Source: Anaerolineae bacterium
GTDB taxonomy: Bacteria > Chloroflexota > Anaerolineae > Aggregatilineales > Phototrophicaceae
NCBI GenBank assembly: GCA_022843745.1
Contig: JALHNB010000030.1
Span: forward strand, 1-64,000
DNA: 64,000 nt
Direction: 5' to 3'
This document shows positions 33,375-40,874 of the stretch, one piece after another. The notes under the pieces are model-generated. The model did no database searches. It had not been told where the DNA came from and saw only the letters and a program-made list of their open reading frames with translations. The position numbers were made by a program, and so were the translations under genes. Positions within the stretch are counted from its first letter, which is position 1; each line of letters starts with the position of its first letter.

Positions 33375-34265
33375 TTACGCTTGATGCGGCAGGTACAGGA
33401 TAATGATAAATGACAATCCCCATAAGATAATGGAGGCTAACAGCGGCATATCGCGCAGAAGCAGTTCATCGGGTGCGCCACCTTCACCTTTGACGTGAAT
33501 GAGATAAAGATACCGAAAAAGCGCATATAATACGAACGGCACGGTCACAAGCGCGATATTGGTATTGGCGACCTTAATCGTCGGGGCTTCAATTGTGTAG
33601 AGCAGGTAAGCAATAAAAGTGCCAGTTGTCACCAGCCGCAGCATATCATCGAGTAAAGGCAGATTGTAGTGCTTGTAGGTGACGCGGACATTTTGCGCGT
33701 TTTCCGCTAATAATATCAACTCCTGACGGCGTTTACCGATTGCCAGGAACAGCGCCAGCAGGCCGGTGCAAGCATACAACCAGGGTGAAAAATTGGCGAC
33801 CTTGACGACGACCACGCCAGCCGCCACACGCAGGACGAAACCTGCTGTAATCGCCATAATGTCGATGATGACAACATTTTTGAGCAGGAATGAATAGAGA
33901 ACATGCAGGACAAAATAGCTAATCAGGACAACGGTATATTGCGGACTGTACAAGGTCGCCACGCCCAGCGAAAATAGAGGTAAAATGACGGCGGCGGCAA
34001 TGGCAAGGGGACTCGGAAGCTGACCGGAAGGCAGGGCGCGATATTTCTTGCGCGGGTGCTGACGATCACTCTCGATGTCAACAATGTCGTTAATGATATA
34101 AATGGTACTGGCGACCAGGCACAAGAGAAAAAAGCTTAGTGTGACGCGAACGAAAGCGCCCGGAGCAAATAGTTGACCATCAAAAACCAACCCTGCGTAG
34201 ATAAATACATTTTTCGTCCATTGTTTGGGACGCATGGTGCGGATAAGACCGATAATCGGTTGCAA
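33375..34265 (-). CDS. UbiA-family prenyltransferase, decaprenyl-phosphate phosphoribosyltransferase-like
   Basis: About 296 residues with eight or nine membrane helices. The start is placed at the TTG at 34265, with AGGAG 6 bases before it; the residues before it in the frame look unlike a protein N-terminus. IRTMRPKQWTKNVFIYAGL and the Asp-rich motif YIINDIVDIESDRQHPRKK are typical of enzymes that transfer phosphoribose to polyprenyl phosphate (Rv3806c-type), a step in making decaprenyl-phosphoryl-arabinose donors. LAIGKRRQELILL is the second motif region. Clustered with isoprenoid genes, it probably consumes polyprenyl phosphate. A quinone or other prenyl acceptor cannot be excluded. Confidence 0.8.
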   Translation of the reverse strand: MQPIIGLIRTMRPKQWTKNVFIYAGLVFDGQLFAPGAFVRVTLSFFLLCLVASTIYIINDIVDIESDRQHPRKKYRALPSGQLPSPLAIAAAVILPLFSLGVATLYSPQYTVVLISYFVLHVLYSFLLKNVVIIDIMAITAGFVLRVAAGVVVVKVANFSPWLYACTGLLALFLAIGKRRQELILLAENAQNVRVTYKHYNLPLLDDMLRLVTTGTFIAYLLYTIEAPTIKVANTNIALVTVPFVLYALFRYLYLIHVKGEGGAPDELLLRDMPLLASIILWGLSFIIILYLPHQA

Positions 34266-34365
34266 AATAAGCTCCTGCGATGAGCGATAAGCACAAGTAA
34301 GATTATACCTACAGTGATTATGTGACAATGCTTAACTTTTACAGCTTTCATGAATGTGAGCGATC

Positions 34366-35361
34366 ATGACCAATAAGCAAAATCGGGCGACAGCGATCAG
34401 CCATCCAAATCTGGCATTTATTAAATACTGGGGTAATCAGGATGACCGTCTGCGGCTGCCTGTCAATTCGTCAGTCAGCATGAATCTGCATGGCCTTCAG
34501 ACTCAGACGACGGTGGAATGGGGCGAAAATCTGGAAGGCGATACCCTGATTCTCAACGGCAATTATGAAACTGGACGTGCGTTAGAACGGGTATCGGCAC
34601 ATCTGGACGTGATTCGCGAACGCTTAAACCTGACAATGCGGGCATCGGTACTTTCAGCAAATAATTTTCCGATGGGAACGGGCATTGCTTCGTCGGCATC
34701 CTCGTTTGCGGCGCTGACGGTTGCGGCGGTTGCAGCAGGAGGTGGAAACCTGACCGAGCGTGAATTGACCACGCTGGCACGTAGAGGGTCGGGATCAGCC
34801 TCGCGTTCTGTGCCAAGCGGCTTTGTGCGCTGGTACAAAGGTGACTCCCACGAAACGTCTTATGCCGAAAGCATCGCCGCGCCCGATTATTGGGATGTGG
34901 TTGATGTGATCGCTGTTGTCAGTGGACAGCATAAGGCGGTTGGCTCAACTGAAGGACATCAATCCGCGAATACCAGTGATTTACAGGCGGCGCGTGTGGC
35001 GGGGGCGGATGAGAGGCTTCGTGTGTGTTGTGATGCGATTTTGGCACGCGATTTTGCCTCGTTTGCGGAAGTCGTGGAGATGGACAGCAATCTCATGCAC
35101 GCTGTTATGATGACCAGCCGCCCGCCGCTATTTTACTGGCTGCCCGCGACGCTGGCGATTATGGAGCAGGTGCGGCGTTGGCGAGCAGATGGTTTGCAGG
35201 TTTGCTATACGCTCGACGCGGGGCCAAATGTGCATTGTATTTGTATTAGAAAAGATGCCGAACAGGTAAAAAGCGGCCTAAAAGTGCTGTCTGGAGTCTT
35301 GAATGTGCTGACTGCGCCTCCCGGTGGTCCTGCTAATATCATCGAACATGCCACTGAATAA
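34366..35361 (+). CDS. mvaD: Mevalonate-phosphate decarboxylase (phosphomevalonate or diphosphomevalonate type)
   Basis: 331 residues, the usual length, GHMP fold. Motifs: SHPNLAFIKYWGNQDDRLRLP, NSSVSMNLHGL, NNFPMGTGIASSASSFAALT (ATP loop), RRGSGSASRSVPSGFVRW with the catalytic Arg, and DAGPNVHCICI. Classical enzymes decarboxylate mevalonate 5-diphosphate. In Roseiflexus castenholzii the homologue acts on mevalonate 5-phosphate and an isopentenyl phosphate kinase then completes IPP. The kinase is encoded 2 kb away here and no phosphomevalonate kinase is present in the window, so the monophosphate specificity is the more likely one. Divergent from the kinase operon. Confidence 0.9.
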   Translation: MTNKQNRATAISHPNLAFIKYWGNQDDRLRLPVNSSVSMNLHGLQTQTTVEWGENLEGDTLILNGNYETGRALERVSAHLDVIRERLNLTMRASVLSANNFPMGTGIASSASSFAALTVAAVAAGGGNLTERELTTLARRGSGSASRSVPSGFVRWYKGDSHETSYAESIAAPDYWDVVDVIAVVSGQHKAVGSTEGHQSANTSDLQAARVAGADERLRVCCDAILARDFASFAEVVEMDSNLMHAVMMTSRPPLFYWLPATLAIMEQVRRWRADGLQVCYTLDAGPNVHCICIRKDAEQVKSGLKVLSGVLNVLTAPPGGPANIIEHATE

Positions 35362-35411
35362 CCATGAGTATCCCTGGTCATGCAACTGAATAATCAATGA
35401 GTATCCTTGCC
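35347..35411. repeat. Tandem 32/33-bp repeat overlapping the mvaD stop and the rseP promoter
   Basis: Copies begin with CATGC at 35347 and 35379 and share ACTGAATAA, C/A-ATGAGTATCC and TTGG/TGG endings; one base is inserted in the second. The first copy contains the mvaD stop codon and the second reaches the -35 of the next gene. It looks like a local duplication. Confidence 0.55.
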
Positions 35412-35436
35412 CAGCCATGAATTGCGCCATTATAAT
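35407..35436 (+). promoter_or_regulatory. Sigma-70-type promoter of the RseP-like gene
   Basis: TTGCCC (35407-35412), an 18-bp spacer and a perfect TATAAT (35431-35436), 34 bases before the ATG at 35470. Confidence 0.6.
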
Positions 35437-35469
35437 GAGTAAACAATTTACAGTTAGAGGACTCTGCTG

Positions 35470-36975
35470 ATGTTGGATTTTCTCGTCGGAAATGACGCCT
35501 TATCGGCGATTGTCGCTTTTGCGCTGGTCTTGATACCAGCCGTTTTTATTCATGAACTCGGCCATTTCCTGGCAGCCAAAGCCGTTGGGATCACGATCCT
35601 TGAATTTGGTATTGGTTTCCCGCCGCGTATGGTAAAACTGTTTACGCGGGGTGAGACGGAATATACGCTGAATTGGCTGCCAATCGGTGGCTTTGTGCGG
35701 CCATTGGGTGAGGATTTTGTGCGCCCGGTGAGCAAAGAGGCGATGGAGAAAGACAAGCAAGACCTCTATGACCGGATCGGCGAAGACCTTGCTGATGAGT
35801 CTGATCCTGATGCGAATTTCAGTGAACGCGAGGTTTTGCGGGCGCGGGGTATCCGCAAAATGAAGTCGGTTAACGAAGCCAGCCCGTTGCAACGAATTTT
35901 CTTTATGACGGCGGGCGCACTGGCGAACCTGCTGACCGGGATCATCCTGTTTATGATTATCGGACTTTCCGGCTTACCGACGATTGTGGGCGCAAGTGTA
36001 GGCATTGGCTACGTTGAGCCTGATTCAGCAGTAGCGGAAGCCGGATTACAAACGGGCGACGTTATCCTGAAGGTTAATGGCAACTACTTTGAGGGCGTTG
36101 ACCAGTTTTTCGGGCAGGCTTTGCTTCCGGTTGGCGTGCCTGTAACACTTACGATTCGGCGTGGCGATCAAGTGATGGATGTTTCCTACACACCCGCGAC
36201 GACACCCAATGCCGCAATTGACAGTTATGTGTTTGTTTCCGGCATCGCGGCTAATTCGCCTGCGGCTGAAGCTGGGATCATGCCGGACGATTTTATCGTG
36301 GCGTTCAACGGGGAAAGTTTCGCACAATTTGAAGACTTGCCGCAGCGAACTCAGGAAGGGGTTGGGCAGGAAGTCACGCTCACCTTACTGCACGATGGTG
36401 AAACACGTGATGTGACTCTTGTTCCTCGCGAGAATCCGCCAGAAGGCGAAGGAGCGATTGGTATCAGTATCCTTCCAGCGTATCAAAGCGCTGCTAATGG
36501 CCTGATTTTTGTTCAGGGTGCGCCGCAGCAGGCACTCGTCTCGTATTCGCTGGGTGAGTCGGTGCAGTACAGCGTGGAGCGAATCATTTTCTTTCTCGAT
36601 TCGTTTGTCCGGCTGCCGGGGCAGCTTATCAGCGGGGCGCTGTCCGCCGAGGAAGCGCGTTTTGTCAGCCCACTGGGTATCAGCCAGATTGGGTCAATGT
36701 TTTTGCAACAGAGTATCGAAGAAAACCAGCCGTCGATTATCCTCAATTACATCGCGATCATCAGTGTTTTGCTGGGGATCACGCAGCTTCTTCCGCTGCC
36801 GATGCTTGACGGTGGACGTATCGTCTTTGTGCTTATCGAGATGGTTCGTGGGCGGCCTATCGCCCCGGAACGCGAAGGCATGGTGCATTTGATCGGTATG
36901 GCGTTTCTACTGTCTCTGATGGTATTAGCGTTCCTGAACGACATACTGAATCCGGTGACTAACCTGATTCGTTAG
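35470..36975 (+). CDS. rseP: RIP metalloprotease RseP-like (site-2 protease)
   Basis: 501-residue intramembrane zinc protease that cleaves anti-sigma factors or signal-peptide remnants in the membrane. The zinc-binding HELGH is in the first helix (residues 28-32, AVFIHELGHFLAAK), and the third ligand is in LPLPMLDGGRIVFVL near the C-terminus. Two PDZ domains lie between (IGYVEPDSAVAEAGLQTGDVI and GIAANSPAAEAGIMPDDFI), as in E. coli RseP. An insertion of about 60 residues rich in charged residues (70-130) precedes the second membrane region. AGAGG stands 9 bases before the ATG. The next gene, a HEAT-repeat protein, follows after 8 bases. Confidence 0.93.
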   Translation: MLDFLVGNDALSAIVAFALVLIPAVFIHELGHFLAAKAVGITILEFGIGFPPRMVKLFTRGETEYTLNWLPIGGFVRPLGEDFVRPVSKEAMEKDKQDLYDRIGEDLADESDPDANFSEREVLRARGIRKMKSVNEASPLQRIFFMTAGALANLLTGIILFMIIGLSGLPTIVGASVGIGYVEPDSAVAEAGLQTGDVILKVNGNYFEGVDQFFGQALLPVGVPVTLTIRRGDQVMDVSYTPATTPNAAIDSYVFVSGIAANSPAAEAGIMPDDFIVAFNGESFAQFEDLPQRTQEGVGQEVTLTLLHDGETRDVTLVPRENPPEGEGAIGISILPAYQSAANGLIFVQGAPQQALVSYSLGESVQYSVERIIFFLDSFVRLPGQLISGALSAEEARFVSPLGISQIGSMFLQQSIEENQPSIILNYIAIISVLLGITQLLPLPMLDGGRIVFVLIEMVRGRPIAPEREGMVHLIGMAFLLSLMVLAFLNDILNPVTNLIR

Positions 36976-36983
36976 GGAGAAAT

Positions 36984-37994
36984 ATGAGAACAATGAATGA
37001 TTATCGTGACGACAACCTCGAAGAAGAAGATGATGAGATCGTTGAGCGCGAACAGCCCGATTTAGAGACGACTATCGCTGCATTACAAGCGGAAGAAGAT
37101 GCGTTCAATTCGACGATCTTCTACGGTCTGTCGAATTTGTCGGTAGATGATATTGAACGTATTAAGCCAGCGTGGGAAGGCTTATCACCCGAATATCGGG
37201 AAAAATTGATGCAGCAGTTAGTCGATACGGCAGAGACAAATTTCGAGCTGAATTATCACGCGCTGGCGGTCTATGGCCTGACGGATGAAGAAGCGGGTGT
37301 GCGTGAGGCTGCGATTGAACTGTTATGGGAAGACGAATCGCTGGAATTGATGGATCGGTTGATCGACCTGGCACAGTGGGATGAAGCAATTTTGGTACGG
37401 GCCGCCGCTGCCAGTGAACTAGGGCGGTTTATCCTGCTCGGCGAAATCGGTGATTTGCCAGAATTGGAAACGATACGCGCACAGGATGCGGTCATTACAC
37501 TGCTGACGGATGAAGCTGAAGATGTCGAGGTGCGCCGCCGCGCTCTGGAAGCGATTTCGAATTGCAGCCATGAGATCGTGGATGATGCCATCACTGAGGC
37601 GTATGAGAGCCATGACGAACGGATGAAAGCCAGTGCCATATTCGCGATGGGGCGCACCAACGATAAGCGTTGGGAGACGTTTATTTTGCGCGAGATGGAC
37701 AATTCGGATTCGGCTATCCGCTACGAAGCAGCACGTGCCAGCGGTGAGTTGGAAATCGAAGAGGCTATACCTCAATTGGCTCGGCTTTCACGTGAGGATG
37801 ATCGCGAAATTCAGAATGTTGCTATCTGGTCGCTGGGTGAAATCGGCGGTGGTCAGGCGACACGTTTCCTGAGTGTGTTGGCTGAGGAAGCCGAAGAAGC
37901 CGAAGATGACGATTTGCTGGAACTGATTGAGGATGCCATCGGCAGCGCAAGCCTCGCGGGTGATGACATCGATTTTGACTTCGAAGATGACTAA
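36984..37994 (+). CDS. HEAT-repeat protein
   Basis: 336 residues, acidic, cytoplasmic. After an acidic N-terminal tail (EEEDDEIVEREQPD) come several HEAT-like helical pairs, each with E-A-A-x-x-L/I patterns: EAGVREAAIELLWEDE, AILVRAAAASELGRFI, DVEVRRRALEAISNC, DERMKASAIFAMGRT, DSAIRYEAARASGELEIEEA and DREIQNVAIWSLGEIGG. The C-terminus is again very acidic. These proteins act as scaffolds or phycobilin-lyase-like modules; no enzymatic motif is visible. AGGGAG lies 4 bases before the ATG. Eight bases after rseP, it is probably co-transcribed with it, and a strong terminator follows. Confidence 0.85.
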   Translation: MRTMNDYRDDNLEEEDDEIVEREQPDLETTIAALQAEEDAFNSTIFYGLSNLSVDDIERIKPAWEGLSPEYREKLMQQLVDTAETNFELNYHALAVYGLTDEEAGVREAAIELLWEDESLELMDRLIDLAQWDEAILVRAAAASELGRFILLGEIGDLPELETIRAQDAVITLLTDEAEDVEVRRRALEAISNCSHEIVDDAITEAYESHDERMKASAIFAMGRTNDKRWETFILREMDNSDSAIRYEAARASGELEIEEAIPQLARLSREDDREIQNVAIWSLGEIGGGQATRFLSVLAEEAEEAEDDDLLELIEDAIGSASLAGDDIDFDFEDD

Positions 37995-38025
37995 ACGACG
38001 AGTCTGCGCCCAAGTTTGAGTCTGG

Positions 38026-38061
38026 AAAGATGTCCGGTTAATTCGCCGGACATCTTTTTTT
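38026..38061 (+). terminator. Rho-independent terminator after the rseP - HEAT gene pair
   Basis: A perfect stem AGATGTCCGG / CCGGACATCT (38028-38037 and 38046-38055) is followed by seven T's. It ends just before the next gene. Confidence 0.9.
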
Positions 38062-38080
38062 GTATCTGTCTGTAGAGGGA

Positions 38081-39013
38081 ATGAGATTGCTCGAACTGCT
38101 ACAAATTTTTATTGATAATATCGCGCCGATTTTGCTCATTGCCGCCGTTGGCTATACCATTGGTCGCCGCCTGGAAGTCGATCCCAAGCCAGTGGGACGT
38201 ATCCTCTACAATGTGCTTTCACCTGCTCTGGTTTTTCAATCGATCTCGACCAGCAGAATTACAGGTGTGGAAGTCGCGCAGATTTTTCTGGTCATGTCGC
38301 TTTTTATCGTGATTATGGGCGGCGCAGGCTGGTTGATTATGCGCGGCAACAATAGAGTCGAACGCGCGTCGGTGATGCTGTGCGCGACATGCGCGAACAA
38401 TGGGAATTTTGGGCTGCCACTCATTAGTTTTGCTTTTGGGCCAGAAGTTTTTACACGGGCTGTCATTGTTTTTATTGCATTCACGATTTTTAACTATACT
38501 TCAGGTGTCTTTATCGCATCCAGTGGGCGGAAATCACTTCGGCAAGCGGCGCTGAATGTTTTGTTCGTGCCTGCTGTATACGCTGCCATTGCCGGGATAA
38601 TCGTGAGTTTTGCCGGATTTACACTGCCACCTGTCCTGGCTCGTTCGGTCTTGCTCGTTTCGCAGGCCAGCGTACCGATGATGCTGCTGCTATTGGGGTT
38701 ACAGCTTGCTCGTTCGGCTGCTTTAACGAGGATCGGCGTTGTCAGTGTTGGGGTAGGGTTGAGGCTGCTGGTTTCGCCTATTGTTGCTGCTGCCCTGGTG
38801 ATGCTGGTGGGGTTGAACGCGCCTGCCACTGTCGCGGTGATTATGCAATCCAGTATGCCAGTCGCCGTCGCGACGATCATCCTTGCCAGTGAATTCGAAC
38901 TCGATCATCAGCTTTCACTGAGCATGATTATGGCCTCGACACTGCTGAGTCCGGTGACACTCTCGATATTGATTTTTCTGCTCAGAAGATGGAATCCAGC
39001 ACTGGCGTTGTAA
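38081..39013 (+). CDS. AEC-family (auxin efflux carrier-like) transporter
   Basis: A membrane protein of about 310 residues with ten predicted helices, as usual for AEC transporters. Typical segments are PILLIAAVGYTIGRR, LYNVLSPALVFQSIS with the conserved N-x-x-x-P, CATCANNGNFGLPLISFAFG with the N-x-G-x-x-G-L-P motif, and AIIMQSSMPVAVATIILASEF near the end. These carriers export or take up small organic anions; bacterial members move malate or other carboxylates. The start could be the ATG at 38081 or the TTG at 38087, both near an AGAGGG. The gene is single, between a terminator and a hairpin. Confidence 0.9.
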   Translation: MRLLELLQIFIDNIAPILLIAAVGYTIGRRLEVDPKPVGRILYNVLSPALVFQSISTSRITGVEVAQIFLVMSLFIVIMGGAGWLIMRGNNRVERASVMLCATCANNGNFGLPLISFAFGPEVFTRAVIVFIAFTIFNYTSGVFIASSGRKSLRQAALNVLFVPAVYAAIAGIIVSFAGFTLPPVLARSVLLVSQASVPMMLLLLGLQLARSAALTRIGVVSVGVGLRLLVSPIVAAALVMLVGLNAPATVAVIMQSSMPVAVATIILASEFELDHQLSLSMIMASTLLSPVTLSILIFLLRRWNPALAL

Positions 39014-39014
39014 A

Positions 39015-39050
39015 AGGCGTGGTCAATGATACTTGCCACACTCCACGCCT
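39015..39050. terminator. Hairpin between converging AEC and SCP2 genes
   Basis: An 8-bp stem (AGGCGTGG at 39015-39022, CCACGCCT at 39043-39050) with a 20-base loop and a short T-poor tail. It begins 2 bases after the AEC stop. The lack of a strong T-run makes the terminator role uncertain. Confidence 0.45.
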
Positions 39051-39079
39051 GTTCAATGCTGCGCTCTGTGTGACGTGTG

Positions 39080-39406
39080 TTAGCTCAAAAACAGCGGTTG
39101 CAGTTTCAGCGCCAACCCCATGTCGCCCTGAATTTTGATTTTGCCACTCATAAACGCCTGCATCGGATTCAGAGTGCCAGCGATGACCTGCGCCCAATCA
39201 TCAGCCGTTGATCGCAAAGTCATATTGGGATTTTCCGTTTGTCCGGATCCGCCTTCAACTGTGCCGTTCGCAATTTTGATCCAATACATGCCGCCATTGT
39301 CACCGCTAAGGTCGAACTGAATGATAGCGTTCATACCAACAATTTTCTTGGGATCAACGGATGACATTTTGGCGAAAATTTGCTCAATTTCCTGGCTGGT
39401 TGCCAT
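39080..39406 (-). CDS. SCP2 sterol-binding domain protein
   Basis: A single SCP2 domain of 108 residues with no other domain. GMNAIIQFDLSGDNGGMYWIKIANG is the first strand pair, followed by DMTL-type NPNMTLRSTADDWAQVIAGTLNPMQAFMSGKIKIQGD, the conserved end of SCP2 domains, and the final helix with LALKLQPLF. It binds a lipid or acyl chain in a hydrophobic tunnel. AGGAG lies 9 bases before the ATG. Paired 26-bp repeats occur upstream between this gene and the divergent beta-propeller gene. Confidence 0.9.
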   Translation of the reverse strand: MATSQEIEQIFAKMSSVDPKKIVGMNAIIQFDLSGDNGGMYWIKIANGTVEGGSGQTENPNMTLRSTADDWAQVIAGTLNPMQAFMSGKIKIQGDMGLALKLQPLFLS

Positions 39407-39441
39407 ACTGAATTAACTCCTCAAGTCTCGGTTAGATTATA

Positions 39442-39502
39442 AAATGATGAACTCTTATATCATCAAATAGATTGTGAAATGATGAACTGTTATATCATCA
39501 AA
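39442..39502. repeat. Paired 26-bp direct repeat, each with internal dyad, in a divergent promoter region
   Basis: Copies at 39442-39467 and 39477-39502 (AAATGATGAACT[C/G]TTAT then ATCATCAAA) differ at one base and are 35 bp apart. Each contains TGATGA and TCATCA as an inverted repeat. They occupy the gap between the SCP2 gene and the beta-propeller gene and are a strong operator candidate. Confidence 0.65.
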
Positions 39503-39559
39503 CCAACGAATAGTATACAATTAAATGTGCCAGCACCCAATAGGTTTTGGAGAGTTGTC

Positions 39560-40855
39560 ATGAAGAAGACGGGTTTATTTTTACTTCTGATCGTTTCAAT
39601 CTTTGTATATGGCGGCGTTGTTCAGGCAGAGGATAGCAGCCTTCAAGCCGATGAACGGGGGCGGATCGCCTATGTCGGTGAAGATAATAATATTTATACA
39701 CTCAACCCCGTCAACAACAGCCAGGTTCAGATGACCGATGATGCCGGCGAAACCCGCCGCTATCAATGGCCTACCTGGTCTACGGATGGCCGTCTGGCTT
39801 ACTTTAGCCTGTATCTGGACGAAGGTCAGTTGTCTATGGGGGCTTATATTGCTGAACAAAACGGCGATAAAGGCAGTCTGGCTTATACAGGTGAAAATGA
39901 GTTGTTTAATTACGCCTATTGGTCACCCCAGAACTGTGGGAACAGCGAAAATTGCCGTGATCTGGCGATGCTCATCAGCAGTGAAGCAGACGGGATGTTT
40001 GTCGAACTGCTGCACGACGATGGCGATCAACCGACAAGCGATACCGTTGGGCTTGGTGGGCCACCTTTTTACTATAGCTGGAGTCCCGATGGCAGTCGGA
40101 TGCTGTGGCAGCGTGGAAATCAAACGTTTGATGTTTATGACGCAGCCAGTGATGCGGTGATTGATACGCTGACGCAAGTCCCCGGTGCGATTCTTGCACC
40201 TGCGTGGTCGCCCGTTGATGACCGCTTGCTTTTTGGAGCACGTGATCAAGAAAGCGGGCTTACCGACCTCGTGATTGTTGGTCAGGGCGATGAAGTACAA
40301 CAACTGGCATCGGGATTAGAAGGGCTGGTTTCGTTTTCGTGGTCGCCAGATGGTAATTTTGTGGCCTACCGGGTCGCCACGCGCGAATCATTTGGGTCAT
40401 TATTTGTCGTTGATGCGGTGACCGGTGAAACAGTAGCTCGCAGCCCTGTCAACGGAATTTTCGCGTTTTTCTGGTCGCCGGATAGTCAGCATATTGCTTA
40501 TATCACGTTAGCGACGACATCCGGTTCGTTTAGTGCCAGTGCCCAAGGCAGCACGCATCTGGCTGCTCCTGTGCAGCAGGAGGTGAGTGGATTGGCATGG
40601 TCGGTGCTGGATGTTGAAAGTGAAGGTGTTAACCGCTACGGCGCATTTATCCCGACTGAGCAGATGATTTATATTCTGACCTATTTTGACCAATTCGCGC
40701 AGAGTCATCGCATCTGGTCGCCGGACAGCCGCCATTTGCTCTATAGCGAAATGACATCGGAAGGCCCTGTCATCAATTTGCTGGATGCGACCCAGGCGGA
40801 CAGCGTTCCATTTTCAGTCGCGCAGGGGTTTATCGGGGTTTGGAGCTTCTCTTAA
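39560..40855 (+). CDS. Secreted TolB/WD40-like beta-propeller protein
   Basis: 431 residues from the ATG at 39560 (GGAG 7 bases upstream), starting with the signal peptide MKKTGLFLLLIVSIFVYGG and a cut near VQAED. The rest consists of PD40-type blades: GRIAYVGEDNNIYTL, WSTDGRLAYFS, WSPDGSRMLWQR, WSPVDDRLLFGAR, WSPDGNFVAYRV, WSPDSQHIAYIT and WSPDSRHLLYSE. Such propellers bind peptides or polysaccharides outside the cell. It begins a run of three envelope genes (LysM/M23 lipoprotein and SH3-type protein follow), so it may act in wall maintenance. Confidence 0.85.
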   Translation: MKKTGLFLLLIVSIFVYGGVVQAEDSSLQADERGRIAYVGEDNNIYTLNPVNNSQVQMTDDAGETRRYQWPTWSTDGRLAYFSLYLDEGQLSMGAYIAEQNGDKGSLAYTGENELFNYAYWSPQNCGNSENCRDLAMLISSEADGMFVELLHDDGDQPTSDTVGLGGPPFYYSWSPDGSRMLWQRGNQTFDVYDAASDAVIDTLTQVPGAILAPAWSPVDDRLLFGARDQESGLTDLVIVGQGDEVQQLASGLEGLVSFSWSPDGNFVAYRVATRESFGSLFVVDAVTGETVARSPVNGIFAFFWSPDSQHIAYITLATTSGSFSASAQGSTHLAAPVQQEVSGLAWSVLDVESEGVNRYGAFIPTEQMIYILTYFDQFAQSHRIWSPDSRHLLYSEMTSEGPVINLLDATQADSVPFSVAQGFIGVWSFS

Positions 40856-40874
40856 GTCGTGGCATAATTGATTG

